DNA from: Hymenobacter sp. YC55
Lineage (GTDB): Bacteria > Bacteroidota > Bacteroidia > Cytophagales > Hymenobacteraceae
Assembly: GCF_029433095.1 (NCBI RefSeq)
Contig: NZ_JARNTX010000001.1
Coordinates: 1,364,001-1,428,000 of the forward strand
Length of the DNA: 64,000 nucleotides
Reading direction: 5' to 3'
The translations under genes were made by a program, and so were the position numbers. The notes under the pieces are model-generated. The model was not told where the DNA came from. It made no database searches and was given only the letters and a program-made list of their open reading frames with translations. Positions 36,601 to 43,746 of the stretch are shown here, piece by piece; the first letter of the stretch is position 1, and each line of letters opens with the position of its first letter.

Positions 36601-36976
36601 CAAAGAATTTGTACATACTGCCGATGTAACCGAGAAGTACCGCTATCCTTTATTTGAAGCGCTCCATAAGAATCGGCCTCAAGATATAGATTGGAGCTTG
36701 CCGGAAATGCAGAAGTTGTTGCCTGATTATGCCTTGCCAAAACAGTTACGCGCTGAACAGCAAGCCGTAATTGAACAGCGGCTACAGGTACAGGCTGATA
36801 TGCAATTAGGGCCGCTACAGGCGGAGCTTAGAGCCGTGCAAAAGGAATTGGCTGCAATCCGACAACACGTCGGCACTACGGCCAATAAGATAGAGCGTGT
36901 GCCTCTTACGGACGGTAGGGTATTGGCACTTGACCCCGTAACCAACAGCACTACGATTACTAGCTACGTGAACTAA
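33626..36976 (+). CDS. Phage tape measure protein, 1,116 aa
   Basis: Long coiled-coil protein. Residues about 20-180 are heptad-rich. The tape-measure core is about 205-390 (FETTAKYESFQAILSNALGS, AAKTPFSVEELTASYIKFVN, then LTEAVLDAGTGEFERLKEFG). A hydrophobic stretch near 925-960 (ASSVAVAVANALAALPVPFN and VAAALLVTTFIAT) matches the membrane-active segment, and the C-terminus carries a FVHTADVTEKYRYPLFEALH region. It fixes tail length in siphophages. Tail tube, baseplate and fibre genes are missing after it. Confidence 0.87.
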   Translation: MADIGTLYILDTSAAEAALDRLAAKEKQFADAVKTSQAVNKQQFTDAAQAALTYQNRLSNAAAEVQQATAVHRELRAVVRDLVLQERELTQAQANTKEPAKLREIKSLLQQNQAEQKKVRAEISLNTAALEKEKAAEAAITAEIRKQEAAEKAAGAAASNRDSKGRFVKGASTPDVPTPAVGGVGNVLTGGAIIGGVTALAGAVTSLGEDIFETTAKYESFQAILSNALGSEAAAAEALQRIQDLAAKTPFSVEELTASYIKFVNRGIVPSQAELLKLGDVAASQGKSFDQLTEAVLDAGTGEFERLKEFGIQGSKTGNQIELSFKGVNKTVANTPAAIKDALVSFGELNGVAGTTAKVSQTLEGQLSNLKDQADQLENEVGQGLRPVFAFLLQTLVQLFGFIKQSGGPLREFANYFVELYNSSTAFRLGVNTLFVGLQNGVAVAKGSIGLLVNELVAAGKVVKGVFTLDFDLIKQGYNDAGKALKATLLNTGEQVGKNIQEGLDRTFNPKNKVALLGVNEKDVAAQGSALEKAATRINASQVAQVKVNQKALEKALREREAALKALRSEQEKLQETAAKIELDSLKDQGQARAAEQLRQDRLQIAQIEQSLKDREAAVRKAGGKGSSADGVIDGVQRQQVQVLTQAAEKRYADALFKINQEQYDRLLNLQEDSDAKSRELLERRYENERAAAQGQSDVLQALEAAKQAELLALEASAEQKRLEIRRNLETNNAQVRATVAGPGTGRSEREARQQERLELIAQDEKFYQDEIANSVRFEAEKGEAIRSEARKQLALLAQERKKAEQDAKGFDIYSLILGESDDEEGKGRKALDDTLGAVVDFYAQSLQAQQQATDARVGQADRNIADLQSQIAAEIQLNKAGSASNIAGLREQIAAEKAARRDALNDKRKIAREQVILDTLTQASSVAVAVANALAALPVPFNLVAAALLVTTFIATKAKAFAAAGKQPEGFYRGGYTGGNDKKEERGVVHGKEFVHTADVTEKYRYPLFEALHKNRPQDIDWSLPEMQKLLPDYALPKQLRAEQQAVIEQRLQVQADMQLGPLQAELRAVQKELAAIRQHVGTTANKIERVPLTDGRVLALDPVTNSTTITSYVN

Positions 36977-37110
36977 TGTGCTATACCTCTTAATGATTTT
37001 GGTTTGTGCTACTATAAATCCAACAATTCTAAAAATCATTATTTACCTTTAGCTCCATAATACGTGGCGGTTAACCCCGCCTCACCAAAGCGAGTTGCCG
37101 TGAAAAGCAA

Positions 37111-37142
37111 AAACCCCGGCTGGTTAGAACAGTCCGGGGTTT
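37111..37142 (+). terminator. Strong hairpin after the tape measure gene
   Basis: AAAACCCCGG pairs with CCGGGGTTTT across a 14-base loop (37110-37143), with further A/T flanks. It lies 135 bases after the tape measure stop and likely ends the packaging/tail transcript. Confidence 0.6.
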
Positions 37143-37180
37143 TAAGAAGCAGGTGGGGATTCACCTATCTTCTACTCACA

Positions 37181-37309
37181 ATGAAGAAACGTGTTATGGC
37201 GATGCTGGCTGCTGCTGGCAGGTGGCTTCGCCGAAACGCAAGGATACTAGGTGTCTTTGCGACCGTGCTAAAGATAGCGGTAGACCTCTACCTCTATTTT
37301 TATTCTTAA
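37181..37309 (+). CDS. Small membrane protein, 42 aa
   Basis: ATG at 37181: MKKRVMAMLAAAGRWLRRNA, followed by a hydrophobic helix (ILGVFATVLKIAVDLYLYFY). Basic N-terminus and single span could fit a holin-like or toxic peptide; that is inference. An upstream GTG would run through the terminator hairpin and is rejected. It is followed closely by an intrinsic terminator. Confidence 0.4.
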   Translation: MKKRVMAMLAAAGRWLRRNARILGVFATVLKIAVDLYLYFYS

Positions 37310-37318
37310 AGCTGTTAG

Positions 37319-37354
37319 GGAGGGTCAGCCTGCTGGGTTGGCTCTCCTTTTTTT
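37319..37354 (+). terminator. Intrinsic terminator after the small membrane-protein gene
   Basis: GGAGGGTCAGCC (37319-37330) and GGTTGGCTCTCC (37336-37347) form a 12-bp stem using G-U pairs with a 5-base loop, and TTTTTTT follows at once. This supports that the preceding 42-codon frame or an RNA is transcribed. Confidence 0.75.
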
Positions 37355-37447
37355 GTTTTTACGATTAATTGCGTATCAAATATAGTTAACGCAATCAAAT
37401 GTGAGAATATTTTTTCCCACTAAACCCCTCATATACAGCAACCAAGG

Positions 37448-37499
37448 CCACTTACGGTAATGGTAAGTGGTTGTTGGTGTTGACATTACTTGTACAAGT
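37448..37499. repeat. Perfect hairpin and 12-bp palindrome
   Basis: CCACTTAC-GGTAATG-GTAAGTGG (37448-37470) is a perfect 8-bp stem; ACTTGTACAAGT (37488-37499) is a perfect 12-bp palindrome. Both lie in the gene-free stretch 37355-37603, upstream of nothing on the plus strand and beyond the 3' end of the ribbon-helix-helix gene. Confidence 0.6.
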
Positions 37500-37603
37500 C
37501 AAAAGTGATACTTGATGTAGAAAAATATTACTACATATTCCCTGCGCAGTTTCATATTTACGCAATTCTCTGTTTGATCTACTCATCAGCAATCCCCCTT
37601 TGC

Positions 37604-37813
37604 CTAATCGCAGCGTAGCTCAAAGTCGCTTGGTGTGGGCGGTTCAGGTGGGTCGTCAAACGGGTCAGGCGGTATCAGACGTAGATACAGAGCTACATAC
37701 TCGCTAACACTAATCTTCTTTGCAGATGCAAGGGCTATGAGCTTTCCCCACTCTGCATCAGTCAAAGTAATAGTGCGCCTGTACGTGTGCCCTTTACGCC
37801 CCCTTCTCTGCAT
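37604..37813 (-). CDS. Ribbon-helix-helix-like small protein, 69 aa
   Basis: Starts MQRRGRKGHTYRRTITLTDA and has the strand-helix-helix layout of the 18708 gene (RTITLTDAEWGKLIALASAK, KISVSEYVALYL), followed by a Pro-rich acidic tail. MobC/CopG-like DNA binding is inferred from pattern. It lies in the decayed zone between tape measure and integrase. Confidence 0.6.
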   Translation of the reverse strand: MQRRGRKGHTYRRTITLTDAEWGKLIALASAKKISVSEYVALYLRLIPPDPFDDPPEPPTPSDFELRCD

Positions 37814-37877
37814 ATAAAGCGATGTAGCGCGCTAGCCGCGCAACCGGATGCGTAGTAATAACGCCCCGAAAAGGCTT

Positions 37878-38165
37878 TTAGGGCTTGATATATTCCCCTA
37901 TGTGCCACGCATAATAATCATCATACGTGCGGGGGTGCAACTGATAATATTCACTTAAAAGCGCATTGGTTGAAGATACCGCAGTGTCGCTTCTGCCTAT
38001 CATCGCGACTACTATCGTATTGGGTTCCGTGCGCTCTATATGTTCCTGTATCTCTACTAGTTCATTAATGGGGCCTGTAACAAGCCCGTCGCTGTCAAAG
38101 TTAACTGCCTTGATAAAGCGTATAGTTTTACCCTTATAGGTTACCTCCCGGAATTCGTAGCGCAT
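37878..38165 (-). CDS. Hypothetical protein, 95 aa
   Basis: Starts MRYEFREVTYKGKTIRFIKA, ending TYDDYYAWHIGEYIKP. Alpha/beta with a central NTIVVAMIGRSDTAVSSTNA. Not recognised. ATG 38165 is preferred; the open frame further up covers the fragment at 38212-38310 in a different frame. Confidence 0.55.
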   Translation of the reverse strand: MRYEFREVTYKGKTIRFIKAVNFDSDGLVTGPINELVEIQEHIERTEPNTIVVAMIGRSDTAVSSTNALLSEYYQLHPRTYDDYYAWHIGEYIKP

Positions 38166-38211
38166 GGATTGGATGTTTAGCTTAATGCCATGCAATGTAA
38201 TTGCTAGGTTG

Positions 38212-38310
38212 CTAATACAGTTCTGAAACGAGCATAAACACAACCACTTCCTTTGGCACGTGCTTAGCTAGTGCTCCACTGGACGTTTGGTTATTAGCTG
38301 CCAACCTATA
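38212..38310 (-). pseudogene. Fragment resembling the C-terminus of the 2738-3103 protein
   Basis: Reverse strand reads SSGALAKHVPKEVVVFMLVS, two or three codons and a stop, versus VLAHLAGHVPKEVIVFSVD at the end of the 2738 gene. The rest of that gene is absent here. It stands directly before the 37878-38165 gene. Confidence 0.5.
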
Positions 38311-38540
38311 GGGCGTAAGGGGACGCGGGCAAACGAGTCATAAGCGAACACCTAGTGTTCGAAAATAGAACAACGCACGGGACCATGAGCAGCCACCAAC
38401 AGCATAAAAAGTTGAAGGTAAGCGGATTGTAAAGTTGGCGTACTCCTTGGCATAAGAGAGAACATCCCCTAGTATATCGCTAGCAGCGGGCCGGCTTCCA
38501 ACTTGTCCAGGGATAGTTGTCAACCTCTATTCTCTTTCCC

Positions 38541-38948
38541 ATGTCCATGTGCCCCGTTTTATGCACTGCCCCGTTCCTGCTCTTCCTTTTAAGCGGCGTT
38601 AGCCCAGCCGTTGCGCAGGGTGCCGAGCCCGTTAGCCTGACGCAAGTGGCGCCGGCCAGCTTGCGCCTGCGCGTTGCCAATCCTGACCACGCGACCGGAC
38701 ACGTGCAAGTGGTGCGGCTCAGCACGCAGCAGCCCTTGTTTAGGGAAACGTATACTGCGTCAGCTTATGGGCAGCGCTTTAGCTTTGACCGGGCCCCGAG
38801 CGGGCGCTACCAAGTCGAGCTCCAAGTGGGACCGGCACGCTACTACTATAGCGTGCGCGTTAGGACCCATGCCGGACGCTCCACGGCGTGCGTGCGCAAA
38901 CTGGTGGTCGACTATCAACCGGCTTCGATGGTGGTCGCAGCACGCTAG
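38541..38948 (+). CDS. Secreted hypothetical protein, 135 aa
   Basis: Signal peptide MSMCPVLCTAPFLLFLLSGV ending near SPAVAQ, then a compact sheet domain: LRVANPDHATGHVQVVRLST, RFSFDRAPSGRYQVELQVG and a YYYSVRVRT strand. Resembles the beta-sandwich of small exported proteins, no named family. A hairpin terminator is downstream. Confidence 0.65.
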   Translation: MSMCPVLCTAPFLLFLLSGVSPAVAQGAEPVSLTQVAPASLRLRVANPDHATGHVQVVRLSTQQPLFRETYTASAYGQRFSFDRAPSGRYQVELQVGPARYYYSVRVRTHAGRSTACVRKLVVDYQPASMVVAAR

Positions 38949-39013
38949 CGATGCGCGCACCCAACTTCACTTGCTACTAGTCCTATAAGCAAGTAGTCAG
39001 TATGCCTCAAACA

Positions 39014-39045
39014 AAAGCCCCATTCTTGGTAACGGATGGGGCTTT
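39014..39045 (+). terminator. Intrinsic terminator after the 38541-38948 gene
   Basis: AAAGCCCCAT pairs with ATGGGGCTTT over a 12-base loop, followed by GTGTT. Located 66 bases after the stop of the secreted protein. Confidence 0.65.
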
Positions 39046-39114
39046 GTGTTGCACTAGATTCGTCTAAACGCGCAGCAGGATCAGGCGCCGTTCAAGCAGC
39101 AGGTACTACCGGTA

Positions 39115-39318
39115 CTACTCAATGAATACTACTTCCGTGTAATCAAGAGCCTGCAGATTGGCAATGTGCTGCTCGATAGCCTTCCTTAGAGCTAAGGCTG
39201 CTTCCTGGGGCGAGGCGCCCAGTCCGTAGATCGGTTGTAGCCCCCATGTTTCGTGGTCTGCGATGGTCGCTTCAAACGAGGTGGCGTGCCCTTTGCCGTC
39301 GTTGTAGATCTGAATCAT
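39115..39318 (-). CDS. Small hypothetical protein, HicB-like fold possible, 67 aa
   Basis: Starts MIQIYNDGKGHATSFEATIA and ends QALDYTEVVFIE. The LGASPQEAALALRKAIEQHI segment recalls HicB-type antitoxins, but no partner HicA is visible. The longer frame to 39516 is rejected because it runs antisense-like residues through the next gene. Confidence 0.5.
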   Translation of the reverse strand: MIQIYNDGKGHATSFEATIADHETWGLQPIYGLGASPQEAALALRKAIEQHIANLQALDYTEVVFIE

Positions 39319-39332
39319 AGGGTCAAGGTAGT

Positions 39333-39548
39333 CTATTCCTGAAAGCCGTAATGGCCAACGACCGCGCGAACTAGTGTAAAGAGCAGATAGCCGCAGGCCC
39401 CGACGAGGATGGCTTTCACCAGGGGTGGAATGGTTTTGGATTTCCACAGCCCGTAGAAACCCAGCGGAAACACCACCAAGCACAGCAGCAGCACCAGCCA
39501 CGTCTGGTTGTGCCACTTGGCAGATTCAGGTCGGTAACCGTGTGCCAT
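39333..39548 (-). CDS. Small two-span membrane protein, 71 aa
   Basis: MAHGYRPESAKWHNQTW, then hydrophobic spans at about 18-34 (LVLLLCLVVFPLGFYGL) and 44-62 (KAILVGACGYLLFTLVRAV). Its stop is 15 bases before the start of the 39115-39318 gene, so the two may be one transcript. Not recognised. Confidence 0.55.
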   Translation of the reverse strand: MAHGYRPESAKWHNQTWLVLLLCLVVFPLGFYGLWKSKTIPPLVKAILVGACGYLLFTLVRAVVGHYGFQE

Positions 39549-39553
39549 GGGGG

Positions 39554-39919
39554 CTAAAGGGAAAAGTCTCGGGCGTTAGTTGTAAGCGAATGCGTTATTG
39601 AGCTGATGCCAGTGCTTTCACTGCAAAAAGCTTCTTGCAGATACGTCTGCAGCGCGTGATGCAAGGCCTGCCACGTCGCTAGATCCTCACACGCCGCAGG
39701 TGGCCACGTCCTCACCGCTTGCTCGAGCAGGATAAGCTGATGCAGCAACAGATGTTGCGGAGAGGAGAGCTTATCGGGATAGCGGTGGAACAAGTCGGTG
39801 ATAGTCGCCGAAAGCGTGCGAACCAGGTAGTGCCGATCCAGAGAGGAGTAATAGATGTTGTTTTGACTCTGCAGGCGCAAGAGGATACGTCGGAGCTTAG
39901 CCGCTAGTAGGGTAGGCAT
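39554..39919 (-). CDS. Hypothetical protein, 121 aa
   Basis: Start ATG 39919: MPTLLAAKLRRILLRLQSQN; helical throughout (SATITDLFHRYPDKLSSPQH, LLLHQLILLEQAVRTW). The upstream extension is not typical coding sequence. Co-directional with the 39333 and 39115 genes, with 5 bases between its stop and the next start. Confidence 0.5.
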   Translation of the reverse strand: MPTLLAAKLRRILLRLQSQNNIYYSSLDRHYLVRTLSATITDLFHRYPDKLSSPQHLLLHQLILLEQAVRTWPPAACEDLATWQALHHALQTYLQEAFCSESTGISSITHSLTTNARDFSL

Positions 39920-40058
39920 AAAGGGGTAAGTGGGTAATAATAGGATAGATAAACTAACTGATAGCAGCAGGGGCCACCTCCCCGGGCAAACTTGTGCAGC
40001 ACCAAGCTCGGGAAGCGTAAAAGAAAACAAAGCCATGGCAGACGCCACGGCCTATTCA

Positions 40059-40301
40059 TTACTCTAAGCTCTTGGCAAAGCAGTGATACAGCTCGTAGCC
40101 GAGAGTCAACGGCACCCACTGCGCCATTTCGATGTGGGCTTGGCCGTCATGTAGCTCCAGCGTATAGCACGCCTCAATCACAGTGGCCTCTTCGTCAAGG
40201 TAAGCTTTATGCCGGTCAGCTACCACACCGACAAGCGTGGTAAATAGTTGGTGGCGCTTGGTAGTAGCAGAGTCTAGGGTAGAGACAGCGAGCGTATGCA
40301 T
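40059..40301 (-). CDS. Hypothetical protein, 80 aa
   Basis: MHTLAVSTLDSATTKRHQLF, with a helix, a central strand pair (TVIEACYTLELHDGQAHIEM) and a tail ELYHCFAKSLE. Not recognised; the first gene of a minus-strand run that ends at 39115. Confidence 0.5.
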   Translation of the reverse strand: MHTLAVSTLDSATTKRHQLFTTLVGVVADRHKAYLDEEATVIEACYTLELHDGQAHIEMAQWVPLTLGYELYHCFAKSLE

Positions 40302-40687
40302 AAGTACGGTAGTAATATAGAAATTTGGTCGGTCAGCAAAAACACGGCCAGTTCATTGCCTATAGTTTTACTTTTAGAGTTACATCCAAACAACTGTATA
40401 AGCTCGTCGGCAACGCAGTCACATAGTAAATGCCGTCATTGAGAATAGCAACTATGGGCATTAGTCGAAGAATCTTGCCAAGATCAATTATCTAGCGGTC
40501 CTTTAATGATATTTTTATCGGTATAATCATATGGTTTTCTAGGATGAATTAAATTATTTGTTGTTTTTAGCAACCTTTGATTGATATACTTTGTATGTTT
40601 GCTAGGCAGCTGATAAGCTGCGCGCACGGCCAGGTGCGGTACCGACTTCATGCTTACTTCGTTTAAAAAACTAAACGGGTGAGTGTT

Positions 40688-40733
40688 AAAAGCCCGTAAC
40701 GTAAGCTGGCCCTTCGTTCGGGCTTTTGCTTTT
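40688..40733 (+). terminator. Hairpin with T-tract in the gene-free region
   Basis: AAAAGCCCG (40688-40696) pairs with CGGGCTTTT (40719-40727) and is followed by GCTTTTC. No gene ends just before it, which suggests that an untranslated transcript ends here. Confidence 0.55.
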
Positions 40734-41024
40734 CAGGCCCGCTGGTGTTTAAGCACTGGAGCGAAAACGGTAGCCCTTAGGCGGGACGGTCTTAAAGTCC
40801 CCTGTGCTACTTGGTAGCGCGGCGGCGGTTCTCATCCTGTTAAATGGGCGTAAGTTTTTCTGGTTACTTGTTACCTGCGTTCAGCCTCACTTCGTTGACG
40901 ACAAAATACTCATCGGGTGCATTTCTGGTCAGGAAAGCAGTTATTCTCTAGTCCATCTTTCACGTTTGTAAGGGGGACTAGGGGGTTACTTGTTTTTCCT
41001 GACCTACTTGAAGCCTTCAAAGCC

Positions 41025-41140
41025 TATCGTTGCATTTTCTGCAACGTTCTTCCTGCCTGACTATAGGAAGGCAGGACTGGATACAACGATAGTATAAGAA
41101 CGACTAAATGATGAATTCCTTTTCTGAATTCATCATTTAG
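41025..41140. repeat. Set of interleaved inverted repeats ahead of the 41224 gene
   Basis: Four perfect inverted repeats within 116 bases: CTATCGTTG (41025-41033) with CAACGATAG (41085-41093); CGTTGCA-TTTTC-TGCAACG (41029-41047); CCTGCCT with AGGCAGG (41053-41076); and the 15-bp CTAAATGATGAATTC (41104-41118) with GAATTCATCATTTAG (41126-41140). They could be operator sites, a regulatory RNA leader or a recombination site. Confidence 0.75.
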
Positions 41141-41223
41141 GTTAGTTATTAGGCAGGTCAGAAGAAATGAAATTAGTGTTTCTGATTCTGATAAGAATAA
41201 TACTGCACGGATAATGACCCTCT

Positions 41224-41820
41224 ATGTCCATATACCAAGGATTGGGACTTTTTTCGCAGCGTTTTTCTTGGCTGAGTAAACAGGAAAATTATTTCAGAGA
41301 AAAGAATATGATAGCTCAAGCTGTATATGCCCCATCGCATGACAACGCGGCTAGTCTAATGCAGCCGTTACGCGAGGCAAGTCAAGTGTTGGTAAAATCC
41401 AGCCGCGCTAACTCGAAAGGAAAACCCTCTAATTCTACTTTTAATACAGGCGAACAAACACAGCTCTTAGCTAGCATTAAAAAAGCTATTGAGGCATTAG
41501 ACGAGATGGAAAGCGATGCTCTCTACAGCACGAATGAGGAGCTAGTAATACAACTGGATAAATTGCTAGTTGTGCGCGATATTGCTGAAACAGTACTCAA
41601 TTTGGGGAAATCTGGCGTTGCTAAAGCGAAGGCGCGTCGTCCTGCTCATGCTAAAAATCTATCTGAAGTAGAATTGGTTTACAGGAGTTTCAATCGATTT
41701 TACAAGAGATTGAGCGAGCTAACCGATTTGGTGAATCACCTCGTCACTACACCTGACGCTGATGAGGAATCCCCCGAGTATGCTGAATTTCTTGTTGCAC
41801 TAGGCACTAGGGTTGCCTAG
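41224..41820 (+). CDS. Hypothetical protein, 198 aa, first gene of a coupled pair
   Basis: Starts MSIYQGLGLFSQRFSWLSKQ. Mainly helical; residues about 75-160 look like a long amphipathic bundle (QLLASIKKAIEALDEMESDA, VVRDIAETVLNLGKSG). No enzymatic motif. The stop overlaps the next start by 8 bases (TTGCCTAG), so both are translated together. Partner-type position and size suggest an antitoxin-like or regulatory role for the 41813 product; inference only. Confidence 0.65.
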   Translation: MSIYQGLGLFSQRFSWLSKQENYFREKNMIAQAVYAPSHDNAASLMQPLREASQVLVKSSRANSKGKPSNSTFNTGEQTQLLASIKKAIEALDEMESDALYSTNEELVIQLDKLLVVRDIAETVLNLGKSGVAKAKARRPAHAKNLSEVELVYRSFNRFYKRLSELTDLVNHLVTTPDADEESPEYAEFLVALGTRVA

Positions 41821-42334
41821 TGCAACAAAAGAGTCATTAATTATTCGCTATACTGTGGCATACCGCTCTATCAGAGGGAATCAATTTCGTAAACACTTTC
41901 GCAAGGTTAGAAACCCAGAACATGTTGCACTACTCACACAGGAGTGTGCGATAATTAAAGCAAACCCTCTAGAAGCAACCGAAGCGTTATCAGGGAACTT
42001 AGCAATTCCAGGTGTGCGCTACAGAAGGGTTCAGGATACTAAGCCCGAATATAGAATAATAGTATTTATTCAAGCATGCGGATTTTCTCAAGAGGTCGAT
42101 GGCCCAACTTGTAAGCACGTAAAATGTCCTGTTGGTGGTGATGAAGAATTATCAGAGGAAGATGATTCAGCCGACAATGATGAAGGTCTTGAAGCTGCAC
42201 ACGTACACCCAACTGATGAACCTGCTTTAAGCGAAGGATGCGAAGGCCTTATCAAGTATGCTGTTTTTGGCACTCGTGAATTGTTTAACAACTTGTATAA
42301 ATTGAGGACCAAAGACTTTATGAAGTTTCTTTAA
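41813..42334 (+). CDS. Putative RelE-like toxin-type protein, 173 aa
   Basis: Begins at a TTG (TTGCCTAGTGCAACA) in an 8-base overlap with the upstream gene. The pattern NPLEATEALSGNLAIPGVRY, then YRIIVFI and late KYAVFGTRELFNNLYKLRTK, follows the RelE/ParE layout (NP....L.G.......YR.R....YRIIY.I ... HR..VY). An acidic insertion (EELSEEDDSADNDEGLEAAH) sits between strands and is not normal for the family. No exact family recognised. An intrinsic terminator is immediately downstream. Confidence 0.55.
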   Translation: MPSATKESLIIRYTVAYRSIRGNQFRKHFRKVRNPEHVALLTQECAIIKANPLEATEALSGNLAIPGVRYRRVQDTKPEYRIIVFIQACGFSQEVDGPTCKHVKCPVGGDEELSEEDDSADNDEGLEAAHVHPTDEPALSEGCEGLIKYAVFGTRELFNNLYKLRTKDFMKFL

Positions 42335-42340
42335 ATCACA

Positions 42341-42370
42341 AGCCCCGCCAATCGGTGGGGCTTTTTGTTT
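42341..42370 (+). terminator. Intrinsic terminator after the 41813 gene
   Basis: AGCCCCGCC pairs with GGTGGGGCT (one G-U), loop AATC, followed by TTTTTGTTT. It begins 6 bases after the 42334 stop, so the 41224-41813 pair is a closed transcription unit. Confidence 0.85.
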
Positions 42371-42461
42371 AGACGTTTTGCCTAGGGCTATCGAATAGCA
42401 TAACCCCAATAAACGCAATGCAGTACTAACTTGCTTGAGCAGCGCTGGTAAATATGGACCT

Positions 42462-43706
42462 CTATTTCCCTGCCACCTTCATTAACTCTGGCATCTCATA
42501 AACCTTAGCAAATTCCCTTTCTACCGTCTGCTCGGTAATGTTGACGTAGCGCTGGAATGACTTCCACGTCTTATGCCCGGTGATCTTCATCACCAGTTCC
42601 GGGCGTAAGCCCCGTTCCAAGCTTAGTGTAACGAAAGTCCGGCGACCAGTATGGCAGCCGAGCTTCTCCCACTTAGCTACTGTTCGCGATTCACGACGGC
42701 CCCCGCTAAAACGCACGACCTCTAACGGAGAATCAATACCGGCCAGCTGTCCTAGCTCTTTGAGGTAATCATTAAGCCGTTGATTGCTGACAAGGCGTAC
42801 CCCACCGGCCAAATAGCGCGTCACGATAAGCAGGGCGCGGGCCTGCAGCGGAATATTTACCATCTCGCGCGTTTTCTGGGTGGTAATGCGCAGCGTGTTG
42901 CCCCGCACGTGCTCGGGCCGGATGCTGACTAGGTCCGAGTAGCGCAAGCCCGTGTAGCAGCTGAGCAAAAACAACGACCGCGCGTTATCGAGGTAGCCAC
43001 CGGCGGGCAACTCCAACCCTTCCAGCGCTTCGACCTCTTCGGCCGTCAACGTCATGATGTCGGGCTCCTGCCGCTTCCAAGCCAGCCGCTCCCAACCACT
43101 CGCAGTGGTAAAGCCGCGCTCCACCGCATAGCGCATGAAGCGCCGCAACCGGTCCAGGTGCTTGGCAACGGTATTATCGGTAAGGCCCCCGGGCCCGAGA
43201 AGAAAGAGCACGAAGGCATCGCCAAAGGCCGGGGTGATCGTATCAAAGTCGACGGCGTAGCGTGCCACCTGCTCGTAGCGCACCAGATAACGAAGCGTTG
43301 TTTCCGCTGCCTGCGCCGTGCGTACTCTACCTTTCGCCCGGGTCAGCGTTGTCCACTCCGTGAAGTAGTCCTGAAACGAGCGCGTTGGGGCTGCGGCTGG
43401 CGCCTCCGCGGGTAGGAGTTGCACGAGCGTTCGCAGCGTCACTGCTGTCGGCACTTGGCCAAGGGCTAAATGCTGCTCACAGCACGCTTGCAACTGCTTT
43501 TCCAACGTGTCCAACCGGTCATTGAGGGCACCATTGCTGGCATAGCCGCGGGTCTGAGCCCGCTGCTGATCTTTGAGCCACTGCTTGGGCAAGATGGACT
43601 GGCCGGTATATACTTTGGTACGTACGCCGCCCATAGTTACTAAAGCCACAATAGCCGTCGGAATGGGAGCTGTAGGCCGCTTGAGGTGAAAGGAGATGGT
43701 CGCCAT
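42462..43706 (-). CDS. Tyrosine recombinase/integrase of the phage-derived element
   Basis: A 414-residue Bacteroidota-type integrase. N-terminal arm-binding domain (MATISFHLKRPTAPIPTAIV), SAM-like core-binding domain (SFQDYFTEWTTL), and catalytic domain with Arg in CYTGLRYSDL, HxxR in CHTGRRTFVTLS, His/Lys in GHKTWKSFQRYV and the nucleophile Tyr within it. ATG 43706 starts the conserved domain; the frame to 43775 is longer but unneeded. The gene probably marks the right end of the element. Confidence 0.93.
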   Translation of the reverse strand: MATISFHLKRPTAPIPTAIVALVTMGGVRTKVYTGQSILPKQWLKDQQRAQTRGYASNGALNDRLDTLEKQLQACCEQHLALGQVPTAVTLRTLVQLLPAEAPAAAPTRSFQDYFTEWTTLTRAKGRVRTAQAAETTLRYLVRYEQVARYAVDFDTITPAFGDAFVLFLLGPGGLTDNTVAKHLDRLRRFMRYAVERGFTTASGWERLAWKRQEPDIMTLTAEEVEALEGLELPAGGYLDNARSLFLLSCYTGLRYSDLVSIRPEHVRGNTLRITTQKTREMVNIPLQARALLIVTRYLAGGVRLVSNQRLNDYLKELGQLAGIDSPLEVVRFSGGRRESRTVAKWEKLGCHTGRRTFVTLSLERGLRPELVMKITGHKTWKSFQRYVNITEQTVEREFAKVYEMPELMKVAGK

Positions 43707-43746
43707 AATTAGAAGGGAGAAGTGCCGCACTAAAGCTACTGATTTC

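Larger units (their letters stand above)
40302..41223. other. Structured gene-free region of about 920 bases
   Basis: No convincing reading frame. It contains TATGTTTG (40594-40601, TAnnTTTG type), then small stems CAGCT/AGCTG (40607-40620) and CGTTTA/TAAACG (40660-40677), and a terminator-like stem at 40688-40733; this could be a small RNA. A second structured cluster lies at 41025-41140 next to the start of the 41224 gene. Confidence 0.5.

Noticed and set aside
38338..38523. Minus-strand frame of 61 codons
   Set aside because: Not protein-like and with no start context; the region is probably intergenic.
41025..41140. Retron or diversity-generating repeat cassette
   Set aside because: No reverse transcriptase gene is present in the window.
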